Source of the DNA: Ailurus styani
Taxonomy: Eukaryota > Chordata > Mammalia > Carnivora > Ailuridae
Assembly: GCA_002007465.1 (NCBI GenBank)
Contig: LNAC01000137.1
Span: 3,437,771-3,501,770, forward strand
Reading direction: 5' to 3'
Length of the DNA stretch: 64,000 bases
Shown here: positions 54,831 to 64,000 of the stretch, in pieces
Layout of the letters: the number at the start of each line of letters is the position of its first letter
Position numbering within the stretch: position 1 is the stretch's first letter
Notes under the pieces: generated by a model
What the model saw: the letters and a program-made list of their open reading frames with translations, nothing else
What the model was told of the DNA's origin: nothing
The model's database searches: none
Made by a program: the position numbers and the translations under genes

Positions 54831-55980
54831 AGCCAATTAATTCCCATTTTGATTAAAAATAAAAGGTTTCAGTGAGATTACGAAATTTCTCTTCAAAAGA
54901 TTTCAGGGTTTTTTTTTGTTTGTTTTTTAAATCTGCAAGTAAACCGATCTGGAAGTATCCCTACCCTGTGGCATTTAGCATAACATATTAGCAGATTTTA
55001 AAGTGAAAAGAAAAAGAGTGAGAAATCCACATGGTTTCTCGCTGTGTACATGTTAGAAACAACAGTAAGTTATAGGTACAGGCCACATCACTCTAGTTGT
55101 GAGGGTAGGTCCTGCCCGAAGATAAGGGCACTGGGGGGAGAGCAGGATGGACAGAAAGTGGACTGCAGAGAGGAAGGGCAGCTTCCTAGGGTTGCAGAGC
55201 TCCATCTAGGGAAATGGAGGTGTGTGAGCTTCTCCAGGGGACCCAGGAGAGTGCCCTCAAGGGAGAGGAAAAAGCTCCCCCAGTAGTTTTTCTTAGGACA
55301 GAAGTATGATCCTGATTCCACTGTCAGTGACCCAAGTCAGTGGCAGTGGCAGTCGTGACCACTAGCGTCGTGGGATGCCAATCTATTCTGCTTTGCCTGG
55401 GACTTTCCTGTTTGAGCACTGAGAGTCCTACATCCCTGGAAACCCCTCAGTCCCAGACAAAACTGGGATGTTCATCTCCCTAATACAGTGGGAACATCAG
55501 CAGGGATCAGATGTACTTGGCAGAGCAGCAAAAGATTTTTGGAGGCCATGACAATCAAACAAGAGAAGGTGTCAGTCACCATAGTGATTGCGAAGGGGTC
55601 TGTTAGAAGCGATGCCAAGATACACGGTGGTGCCGTTGGCAGCAGCGATCTGAGCTGCAAGAGAAGAGCTGTGTCTACAGCTCCAGCAGGAAGGGAGGGG
55701 CTTCCAGTTTTCCACTATTGTTGGAATGAGGAAGTCAAAGGTGTTGGGATGGAGGTGGAGGACTAGCCGTGGTGGTGAGGATCCAAGGACTACATTGACA
55801 AAGACCACACTTAATCTCACCATTCTTGTTTCTTCGCAGCTCTTCAGTTGCCCTGCCCCACACTTGGGATTAGGAAAGATGAGCGGGTTCTTTCCAGATT
55901 TCATCTAGTTTTGGGGATTAGAGTCACCTTTTGCTCATTTACACATCATCACTTATCTTTCTTGTTCGTGTTCCTCTATT
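54831..55980. other. Intergenic DNA, mostly unassigned
   Basis: No gene is supported. At 55398-55465, 'gggactttcctgtttgagcactgagagtcc ... ggaaacccctcagtcccagacaaa' resembles a common mammalian repeat phrase of uncertain family. Frames of about 90-110 codons here match nothing known. Confidence 0.4.
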
Positions 55981-55995
55981 AAAAAAAAAAGAGTC

Positions 55996-56193
55996 GGGCG
56001 CCTGGGTGGCTCAGTGAGTTAAAGCCTCTGCCTTTGGCTCAGGTCATGATCTCAGGGTCCTGGGATCGAGGCCCGCATCGGGCTCTCTGCTCAGCAGGGA
56101 GCCTGCTTCTTCCTCTCTCTCTGCCTGCCTCTCTGTCCACTTGTGATCTCTCTCTCTGTGTCAAATAAATAAAATAAAATCTTTAAAAAAAAA
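55996..56193 (+). mobile_element. CAN SINE, mustelid-type, complete
   Basis: Head GGGCGCCTGGGTGGCTCAG, 'gagttaaagcctctgcctttggctcagg', tail AAATAAAATAAAATCTTT plus A10. Flanked by A10-GAGTC on the left and A10-GTC on the right. Confidence 0.95.
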
Positions 56194-57210
56194 AGTCAAG
56201 TATTTCTTAATTCAGCAGGCATTAGAACATATATTACAGAAGAAATTCACTGAGTGGTTTTGCCAAGGGAAAAAGTCAGGAGCTGGTAACTGCTCCAAAT
56301 CAAGGATTGAAAACTACGACCTGGATAGGAAAGAGTTAGCCCACAGACCCATATGCTGGTTGAACAGGACCTGTGGTTCATTGGTCAAGAAATACTTGGT
56401 AGTTCAATGCCCTGAGGTCAAGACCGGCTGGGGTGCTCAAGTTTATAGTCCTAATCAGTTACAGCTGCTGAGAACCGGTTATGATGAAACACACAATGTT
56501 CCTCTCTGCAGTCTAGGAGGCAAGTGCTGCTCTAAATAGGATGTTTTCTAAGTGGAAAGGTCTCTTGGAGTCAGACTTTTCTTCCTCCACCGCTCCGTTT
56601 TAATCCCTGCATCAGCCACCATTCCCCGGACCTTGCTGGAACAAATTCTATCTTTTTATTCTGGACAAATAGGGCTTTCCAAGTTGAGTCTTGATCATCG
56701 TTTATGTTCCCAAATTTTCTTTCTTCCCTCCTGCCTCCCTTCTATCCTCCCTTCTTTTCTCTCTGTCTTTCCCCCCACCCTCCCTCCTTCCTTCCTTTAT
56801 TTTTTCTCTGATGAGGGCAGACTATTTAATCTCCATCAACTCACCCTTATCTCTTTGATTCCTCCTAAACTTCCTTTGCAGCCAGCTTCCCACAGCTGCA
56901 TTTGTCCTCAGTCCAACTGTGTGGCTTGGGCTCTCAGGGAGGCACTAGCTTTGACTCCCCAGGTCATCATTTCTTTTAGATCTGCAAGAGTATTAAATAA
57001 TGACACATCTGCATTGAATTATGATTCAGCCTTCTTGGCCCCACAACCACAAATTTCTAATGCTCTGGGAGGAAGGAGTGTTTGCTACAAATATTGGCTG
57101 TAGTGACAATGTTTCGATCTGCTTTTCATTTCCTAGATGCAGTCATAAACCTATGTAGAGGGTGGCTAAAATGGTTGGAAGTGGAGTGTTTGGAGGATCT
57201 GATATGGTTT
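56194..57210. other. Intergenic DNA, unassigned, with a pyrimidine tract
   Basis: CTTCC/CCCTCC-rich at about 56722-56800. A 183-codon frame (56552-57103) starts at GTG, runs through that tract and has no recognisable domain, so it is not called a gene. Confidence 0.45.
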
Positions 57211-57221
57211 ATTTTATTTTT

Positions 57222-57440
57222 TTAAATTTTTATAAAGATTTTATTTATTTATTTGACAGAGAGAAAGAGAGACAGCAAGAGAGGGAACACAAGCAGGGGT
57301 AGTGGAAGGGGGAGAGGGAGGGGGAGAAGCAGGCTTCCTGCTGAGCAGGGAGCCTGATGCTCCTGGTTTCTATCCCAGGACTCTGGGATCATGACCTGAG
57401 CCGAAGGCAGGGACTTAACAACTGAGCCACCTAGGCGCCC
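57222..57440 (-). mobile_element. CAN SINE, older caniform subfamily
   Basis: 'ataaagattttatttatttatttgacagagag' to 'caactgagccacctaggcgcccc'; A-rich and G-rich body like the CTCCCCCTGCTTGTG subfamily. Short flanking match ATGGTTTA. Confidence 0.93.
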
Positions 57441-58780
57441 CAACATGGTTTAGATAGGGCTCTTTACTGGGCTGCACACACAATACTTTCTGTTATTTAG
57501 TTTCTTTCTTTACAAATATGGTCCCCAACCCTACCTTTCTTTTAAGCATTGGTACAGAACAACTAGAACTTTGACTTTGGTTTTACAATTTAGGTGGCTG
57601 ATTTCATAGACTATTGTGTTCCATGTTATAGAGTATTTCTGAGAGCTATACATAATTATTTTTTTTCATTTTACGGCATAGGGCTTTTATGTGGGTATGT
57701 TTGGAAGGGACAAAGAGTAGTAACATGGCGGAGTACGACATAAGGAGGGCAAATGCTTTTCCTGGTACAAGCCACATACCTCCTCTGTCCCCAGCCCAAT
57801 GCAATGCTTCTGTCCATAGTTTATGTTGAATTCCCTGTCCATGCAGGCTGTGGTTAGCCACTATTAGATACTTCTTTCGACTGTCAGGCTCCCTGGGGGT
57901 TCAGTGCGGTGAGGAAGAGTCTTGGTGACTGACATTTTGGCACCCTTTGCTTGTTGTGGGCTTTAGCTGCCTCAACCCCTTTCCAATATCATGATACTTT
58001 CCTTTGCTCAAGATTTACTTTATGATTGATTTTTATTACAGACGCTTGGATATCAGAAGTGAGACTGTTTAAGGAATGCATGTTGCTAGAAGTAGGGTGA
58101 ATCTCCTACACAATTAACTTCAGACATCAGGACCTGTATTGTCAGAGTTCCTGTTAACAGAACAATATACAGAATAATCTCTAAACTTCACGGTGTGATC
58201 ATATAGCAATACAGGTCATGTTCCAAACGCCACCAAAGACGGCCATAAAATCAGGGCCTGTTTTGAAGATAATAGCTGATATTCACTAAAATAATCAACT
58301 AATTGTACAGTAATGAAAAAGTCAAAAACAAGTGTTCACCGGCAAGTAATTCCTTACCTCAGGATAACAATATATGGTTAGCTTACAGTACTTTTGGTTG
58401 GATGATCTCAGGGTTTTATAAATACTGATACATTATATCTTATTATATAAGAATTAAGAAAATTGTATGGCCATTTTTCTGTGTAGCCTGATTCTCTGTG
58501 TTTATATTTTCTTACTTTTTAACTTATGTCTTTGTGTCTTAAATTGTTCCTACAAAAAAATCACTAGGACCAAGGCAAAAACTGTGACCTACATAAAGTC
58601 TGAATTCAATGGCTTCTGCTTCTTCCTCATTTTCCTTTTTTTTTTTGCTCTTGATACATCTTCACCCCCACGTATGGCCTAAACTGGGCCCCATCCTGGG
58701 TCTCGGTCAACTACTACATAGCTTATAATTAAGATATTACCTGAGGAAATATTTATATATGACCTCTCTGAGGAATGTAT
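57441..58780. other. Intergenic DNA, unassigned
   Basis: No gene is supported; AT-rich with no named repeat. Confidence 0.4.
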
Positions 58781-58784
58781 TTAC

Positions 58785-59440
58785 ATTTCTTTGGTAAATG
58801 TTTACTTTGATATATTAAAATTGCAGAAAGTTACAAAAATACTACAAATAACCCCAGTTTACCATTTACCCTGAGAAAGTAATTGTTTACATTTCCCTCT
58901 GTTTTATCATTTGCTTGCTTCCTTTATTTGTATGTATGCATGTATGTATGAATTTTTTTTCTGAGCCATTTGATAGTGATTTGCAGACATCATGCCTCTT
59001 TACCACTAAGTGCTTCAATATATATTTTCCAAGAACAAAACATCCTCTTACATAACCACGGTGCAATGATCAAAACCAGGAAATTTTACACTGATACAAT
59101 GTTATTATTCATACTAAATTTATATTTTATATTAGGTCTCATAAATTATCCCAATAATATTCTTTAAACCTTTCCACTCATTCCAGATCCAATCCAAGAA
59201 CACACTTTATACATAATTGGCATGTCTCTTTAGTCTTCTTAAATTGGGACAGCCCTTTAGTCTTTCATTTTCTCGATATTTAAAAAATTGTAGGCTAGTG
59301 GTTTTATAGAATGTCCTTCAACTTGAGTTTGTCCGATATTTCCTCATGATTAGATTCAGGTTACACATGTTTGGTAGGAATACCACACAAATGACGTTTT
59401 CCTTTTGGTACAGCATATCAGATGGGTGGAATACATTTCT
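58785..59440 (-). mobile_element. L1M (MC/ME-type) 3' end (antisense)
   Basis: Reverse-strand order: 'ttgatagtgatttgcagacatcatgcctctttacc', 'aagaacaaaacatcctcttacataaccac', 'ggcatgtctctttagtcttctt', 'tatttcctcatgattagattcagg', 'catatcagatggg'. Very characteristic. Confidence 0.82.
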
Positions 59441-59599
59441 TTTTTAAAAGAGCACTCTTAAACATGAGAAAGCTTTCATGTCCTGAAGGAAAATATATTT
59501 AAAAAGGAAATGAGAGGGTATAATATATTTAAACAAGGGATCTTATTAAATCCCTTAAGGGATTTTGTCATATGGTTCGTCCCAGTATTACTAGCTCAC

Positions 59600-59960
59600 C
59601 CATTAATTCATTTATTTGTTCATTCATTTAGTCCATGTTGGTCAAACACTGACCGAATAGTAGAAAACTTTCAGGTGCCGAGGATAAGCAGGAAGAACAA
59701 AGACAAACCAAAAACCCACCTTCCTCCTGAAGCTTCTATATTTTAGTGTGCAGAAATACATGTTAAACAATCTAGGTTGGTTATATAGCATGCTAGAAGA
59801 TAAGAAGTGCTGGGGGGGTGGAATAGAAAGCAGAGAAGGTGTGATCGGAACACTGCAGGAGGTCCTAACACAAAGAGAGGTGATGGGGAAGGACTTCCTG
59901 AGAAGGAAACATGGTAAACTTCAGGCCCAGAGGCTGAGCAACGTGACTTCTGTACTTTGA
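59600..59960 (+). mobile_element. Ancient interspersed repeat, family unassigned
   Basis: 'attcatttatttgttcattcatttag', 'caggtgccgaggataagcaggaagaacaaagac', 'gctagaagataagaagtgctg' and 'gaaggacttcctgagaagg' follow the same relic family as 1014-1240. Confidence 0.4.
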
Positions 59961-60434
59961 GAGACAGAGATTAAAAGGGCATTCAGTGAAAGAACTGTAC
60001 CTTTGAAAATTTTATTAGTGAATCATCTATAACTTATCCACTAAGTAGTTAAAATGTCAGAGGCCAGGGAGGAGGACAGTAACAGGGACTGCTGTTCACT
60101 GGTATTTAGAATACTGGGTGGAATGGAACTGAGAAAGATATAAGCCCAGTGCAAGTTTCCAGAGAATGAAGCTAGCGTTTGCTAAGTAGAATACTGAGAG
60201 AAAGATAAGGTGAGGGACGAAGGTGGAGGGTAGGAGGGATAAATGGGGCAAAATTTGAACAACAGCTGATGGAAAGTAAGCTAGACAATAACATACAATG
60301 CATATATGGTATGCTGTATTTTAAGATTTTATATTTTAAGAAAGTAAATGGACCTTTGTTTTCAGATTGCATGAAACAATTACATTTGACACTTGACACC
60401 ATAGGAAGAATTTTCCTTAATGCCACAATGTCTC
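59961..60434. other. Intergenic DNA, unassigned
   Basis: No gene is seen. 'agaatgaagctagcgtttgctaag' and neighbours may continue the preceding relic. Confidence 0.35.
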
Positions 60435-60446
60435 AGAAATGAATCT

Positions 60447-60655
60447 AATGGGGGCGCCTGGGTGGCTCAGTGGGTTAAAGCCTTTGCCTTCGGCTCATGT
60501 CATGATCCCAGGGTCCTGGGATCGAGGTCCACATCCGGCTCTCTGCTCGGTGGGGAGCCTGCTTCCTCCTGTCTCCTCTCTCTCTGCCTGCCTCTCTGCC
60601 TACTTGTAATCCCTCTCTCTGTGTCAAATAAATAAATAAAATCTTAAAAAAAAAA
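60447..60655 (+). mobile_element. CAN SINE, mustelid-type, complete
   Basis: Head GGGGCGCCTGGGTGGCTCAG, GGGTTAAAGCCTTTGCC, (AAAT)n tail. Target duplication AGAAATGAATCT (60435-60446, 60656-60667). Confidence 0.95.
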
Positions 60656-60667
60656 AGAAATGAATCT

Positions 60668-61215
60668 GCTTATGTCCACATATCCTAGAGTGAGAGTTTC
60701 ATATAAGTGATAATATAGGTCCTCTGGCCTGGTGGAAAGTGAGTCTTTTAGTGGAAATGTTTTCTCAGGGAATATTCATTCTACTATCTTCAAAGTTTGA
60801 GCTTCTGGCTGCCCTTTGCTGTCAGGATGGAGAGATGTCTAAGGATCTTGCTCCTCCCCTTTCATCCTCACTGCCCCCAGAAGCCCCATCTCCTCTGGTA
60901 CTCTTTTCACCTCCTTTGGCTATTCCTCAATCCCATATGGTTCCCTAGGCCAGTAATGCTCTTGTATCACAACTACTCCCCATTCTTCCTTTCCAAGACG
61001 CTCTGAAATGGAATGTCATTTTCTTGTGGTCTTTCTCAATTATGTAGGGTTCACAATTGGTTTACATCAGTGTCCTTCCCAAAAAGCCAGGTCTGCGGGT
61101 GGGCGGGAGGTGGTATGTTGCTTCAGTTGTGTTCTAAGAATGTGGGACACTAACCCCAGATCTTCATGTTTTCCTACTTGCTTTGTGGCAGGAAGGACCA
61201 TGTCGAAGTTGAGAT
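60668..61215. other. Intergenic DNA, unassigned
   Basis: No gene or clear repeat is seen. Confidence 0.4.
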
Positions 61216-61219
61216 GTGA

Positions 61220-61420
61220 TCTTTGGGGCTGGTTTGAATCCTGGCCCTGCCACTAACTAGCTATGTGACTTTGGGAAGTTACTTCATCTTTCTGTATCTC
61301 ACTGTCCTCATATGTAGGGCGAAGATAATAAGAGTTCATACTTTATGGGGTTGTTGTAAAGAACACATGGGTTAATACTGGAAGACGCTTTTAGAGTAGA
61401 ACCTGGGACATTGTTGGAAT
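61220..61420 (-). mobile_element. MIR SINE (antisense)
   Basis: 'ggtttgaatcctggccctgccactaactagctatgtgactttgggaagttacttcatctttctg', 'gggcgaagataataagag', 'tatggggttgttgtaaag'. Nearly full length. Confidence 0.9.
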
Positions 61421-61839
61421 GATATACCTGGTTATTAAATAAATAAACTAAATAGGTTTGAGGTGATGGTTTTGTGGAATGGGAAGGTTTGGTTTAAGGC
61501 ATTGGCTGGTCCTTGTCCATCACCATGTGGAGCAGGAGCTACACTTGCAGTGGTCAGAGGCAGTCTCTTGACTCTGCACATTCTATAGGGGTGGGCTGTG
61601 ATATAATACCCTAGTGCCAAGTTTACTGTGTTTCCTCAATAGCTGTAGCAGTCCGTGAAAGAGCCGTGTGTGGCTCAAGAGCAATACCGGGAAAGGCTGG
61701 TCACTGAGGCCTACTGTGCGCTCCATCTTTCTTGATTCTCGCAACAACCCAACGACATCAGGGTGGCAGACACTGCCAGTTGATCGCCAGTCTCCATCTT
61801 CCCTTTCTTCTTTTATTACAGAATGCCCGAGTTTTGCCA

Positions 61840-62180
61840 AGCACATCGTTGCACAGCTGGTGACTATATTCCCCAGCTTCCTGAATGGCTATGCATGGCC
61901 ATGTGACCAAATTCCGGCCAAGGGACTGTGAGTGGAACTCAAGTGTGCCATTTCCAGGTTGCACCTTCAAAAGCCACAGGCATATGCTCCCTTTGCTCCT
62001 CTGTCCCCTTCTTATTGGTGGGCCTATAGCTACGGCCTAGGGAGGGGGAACAGCCACCTTGGACTCAGAGACGAAAGCCTCACATTGAGGATGGCTGAAC
62101 TGCCTAACCAGCCATGCCATCTAGGTCTGAGATGTTTCGTGTGAGAGAAATAAATTTTTATATCGTTTAAGCCATGGTAT
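61840..62180 (+). mobile_element. Ancient MER/LTR-like repeat, same family as 20495-20880
   Basis: 'gctatgcatggccatgtgaccaaattccggccaagg' and the end 'gagagaaataaatttttatatcgtttaagccatggtatttgg' with an AATAAA signal. 61421-61839 to its left is unassigned. Confidence 0.5.
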
Positions 62181-62224
62181 TTGGAGGGGGGTTCTTTTCA
62201 TTTAGCAGCCTAGGTTATACTTAA

Positions 62225-62560
62225 TACAGAAGGTGTGAATATCTCCATCTCACAAGAGAGAAATGGAAGCTTAGAAAGATTAAGTGAGGGTGCCTGGGTG
62301 GCTCAGGGGGTTAAAGCCTCTGCCTTCAGCTCAGGTCATGATCTCAGGTTCCTGGGATCAAGCCTAGAATTGGGCTCTCTGCTCAGCAGGGAGCCTGCTT
62401 CTTCTCTGCCTACCTGTAATCTCTCTCTCTCTCTGTCAAATAAATAAAATCTTTAAAAAAATTAAAAGAAAGATTAAGTGACTCAGTTTGTAAGAAGCCA
62501 TACTGGGATTCAAACCCAAGTGCTCTGATGTTAGAGCGGAGACTTTTAACTGTGCACCAT
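62225..62560 (+). mobile_element. MIR SINE split by a CAN SINE
   Basis: 'tatctccatctcacaagagagaaatggaagcttagaaagattaagtga' continues after the SINE as 'ctcagtttgtaagaagccatactgggattcaaacccaagtgctctg'. The two halves join precisely at the target duplication. Confidence 0.85.
62288..62466 (+). mobile_element. CAN SINE with internal deletion
   Basis: Head GGGTGCCTGGGTGGCTCAG, the pyrimidine part shortened ('gcttcttctctgcctacctg'). Perfect 15-bp target duplication AGAAAGATTAAGTGA (62273-62287, 62467-62481). Confidence 0.95.
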
Positions 62561-63240
62561 TTTGTTTTGCCCCTTGAAGCCCTGCTGGTCTATGATCTGG
62601 GTTCATGGGAAAGAAAGGAGGAGAGAGACACCTGTCCCAGTCCTCCTGGTCTATATCCCCAGCTACATCCAATAGTTACACTCAGCGTGTACAATTTATA
62701 ACTGTTAGTTTCTTCACAGATACATAACTGTGTGGTCTCAATCCATACTGAATGTGTTTTATCTATAAGGTTTTTGTCATTTTTTTGAATTGTCAAAGTT
62801 TCACCAAGTCTGGTTTCTGGATACAGATTTAAGCCAGGGTCAAGCACAAATGCAACACTTAACAGTATATACCAAGGAGACCATTAAAATACCTCAGAGA
62901 CAGCAGCCCCGGAAAATAACTGAAGCCAGGCATAGCAATCCCAGTAGCTAACATGATGGACTTGCACAGGCCTTGCAAGGGCAGGAAAGATGAGGAAGGA
63001 GAGTGGATGAACAGCAGGAGCCACAGCGGGTCTGAGTCAGATACAGAGACCGGCGTGCTTGGGTGAACTTGAGAGAGGCTGAACCCCAGCGGCAAATGTT
63101 CGCTTGCTCTTCTTGTGCTAGACAAGGTGTCACAACACCATCACTGATGAAGCCAGGCTTTTAAGAAGGAACGGAAGAAATCTCCTCAGATTTCTATGGT
63201 CACAGTGGGGCTAACATAATGCTTATTCTTGGCACTATTC
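62561..63240. other. Intergenic DNA, unassigned
   Basis: No gene is supported; short minus-strand frames match nothing known. Confidence 0.4.
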
Positions 63241-63244
63241 CTAA

Positions 63245-63720
63245 TGCCTGCTCATCCTTCAAGATTCATTTGGCTAATATTTCCTCAAGGAAGCCTCCCA
63301 TGATCTCTCAAGTTGAGGTTAGATGACCTTCTATGGTACCACTGCAGCAGCTCTATTTCCTTTCTTAGAACACTCTTCACACGGTGTTATTTCCTGGTAT
63401 TCATTTATTTATTTGTTTATTTGACAGAGAGAGAGCATGAGAGTACACAAGCAGGGGGAGCAGCAGAGGGAGAGAACCAGGCTCTCTGTTGAGCAGGGAG
63501 CCCGATGTGGGGCTCGATCCCAGGACCCTGGAAAGGCAGATGCTTAACCGACTGAGCCACCCAGGCACCCCTCCTGGTGGTTTTTTTTTTTGTTTGGTTT
63601 TGGGGTTTTTTTTGTTTTTGTTTTTGTTTTGTCCATACCAATCTCCTTTAGTGCTATGTTCCCAAAGTCAAGCACACAGAACACAAAGGACACTGTAGAC
63701 GTTCACTAGATGGAATGAAT
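63245..63720 (+). mobile_element. L2 LINE 3' end split by a CAN SINE
   Basis: 'gcctgctcatccttcaagattcatttggctaatatttcctcaaggaagcctccc' on the left, 'ctatgttcccaaagtcaagcacacag' and 'gacgttcactagatggaatgaat' on the right. Both are L2 3' sequence. Confidence 0.75.
63399..63571 (-). mobile_element. CAN SINE, shortened
   Basis: 'tttatttatttgtttatttgacagagagag' to 'gagccacccaggcacccc', with the 'atcatgacctgagccgaa' part deleted. 7-bp flank TCCTGGT on both sides. Confidence 0.93.
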
Positions 63721-64000
63721 CCCAAGGGGGTGGTGGTAATGGCTGAATATAATACAAGAGGTGTTGTTCTTTCTCAACAATCTAATAAGATATGCATAGT
63801 ATAGGCATCTAGAATCTAACTACTTACTTATCTTTAAAACTTTATTTCCAGTCCTCACTCTCAGTGTTGATGTGTGTCAACTGGCTCAAGTTTTGCAGAA
63901 AACAATAGACCATGTGCCAGGGGACTTCAAATGTTCATATGACTTGAACCAAAAGTTACTTCTAGAAATAGGTCCTCAGGAAGTAAATACAAATACAGAA
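63721..64000. other. Intergenic DNA, unassigned
   Basis: No gene is seen; the final stretch 'acaatagaccatgtgccagg ... ggtcctcaggaagtaaata' may begin another L1M. Confidence 0.35.

Noticed and set aside
55044..55904. Frames of 80-110 codons on both strands at 55.0-55.9 kb
   Set aside because: Both strands are open by chance and neither translation resembles a known family.
56552..57103. 183-codon plus-strand frame
   Set aside because: It starts with GTG, crosses a pyrimidine tract that encodes Leu/Pro/Ser/Phe runs, and shows no domain or splice context.
16905..63571. tRNA-like sequences in the heads of the CAN SINEs as tRNA genes
   Set aside because: They keep A/B-box-like words but have no proper cloverleaf or anticodon arm and are always followed by the SINE body and A-rich tail.
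1..64000. CRISPR arrays, bacterial-type operons, prophage or integrated animal virus
   Set aside because: The sequence is vertebrate throughout. Spaced repeats are microsatellites or SINE pieces, and I saw no viral gene.

Overview
This window is nuclear DNA of a caniform carnivore, most likely a mustelid (ferret, mink, marten, badger or otter type). The evidence is 33 copies or pieces of the Carnivora-specific tRNA-Lys-derived CAN SINE, recognisable by the head GCGCCTGGGTGGCTCAG and the A-rich tail (AAATA)n-AAATCTT. The youngest copies carry the variant GGGTTAAAGCCTCTGCC followed by CTCTGCCTACTTGT, which I associate with mustelids. The species cannot be named from this sequence. Ancient MIR, L2, L1M and hAT relics confirm a mammalian background.

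The only protein-coding sequence I can support is exon 1 of ABTB2 (BPOZ-2) on the minus strand, coding 5241-6123. It lies in a CpG island (about 5210-6830) with a promoter-like block around 6570-6850. Positions 1-5240 are the start of ABTB2 intron 1; later exons, encoding the ankyrin repeats and BTB domain, lie to the left outside the window. Everything right of about 6850 is 5' flanking, intergenic DNA. In human the order is NAT10-ABTB2-CAT-ELF5-EHF, so the catalase gene is expected beyond 64000, but nothing of it is seen here.

Layout: 1-5240 intron 1 with an L2, two MIRs and a motif-rich stretch; 5210-6850 exon 1, 5' leader and promoter; 7100-12630 SINE-free upstream flank with a 362-N gap in a pyrimidine microsatellite (8251-8612); 12.6-29 kb a patchwork of L1M, L2, MIR, MER5-like and CAN SINE insertions; 29.9-34 kb two L1 segments in opposite orientation meeting at 32070 and hosting a tiny U6 snRNA retropseudogene; 34-38.9 kb mostly unassigned DNA with one well-preserved hAT element (35560-36130); 38.9-42.2 kb a cluster of seven SINEs; 43.2-48.8 kb a nearly full-length but dead L1 with nested SINEs; 48.8-64 kb older repeats, more SINEs and two single-N joins (52216, 53892) that carry false local duplications.

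I see no undescribed biological system. The most interesting items are the tail-less U6 retropseudogene, a strong-context mini upstream ORF ahead of ABTB2, the inverted L1 pair, a SINE dimer within one target-site duplication, and the two assembly artefacts.
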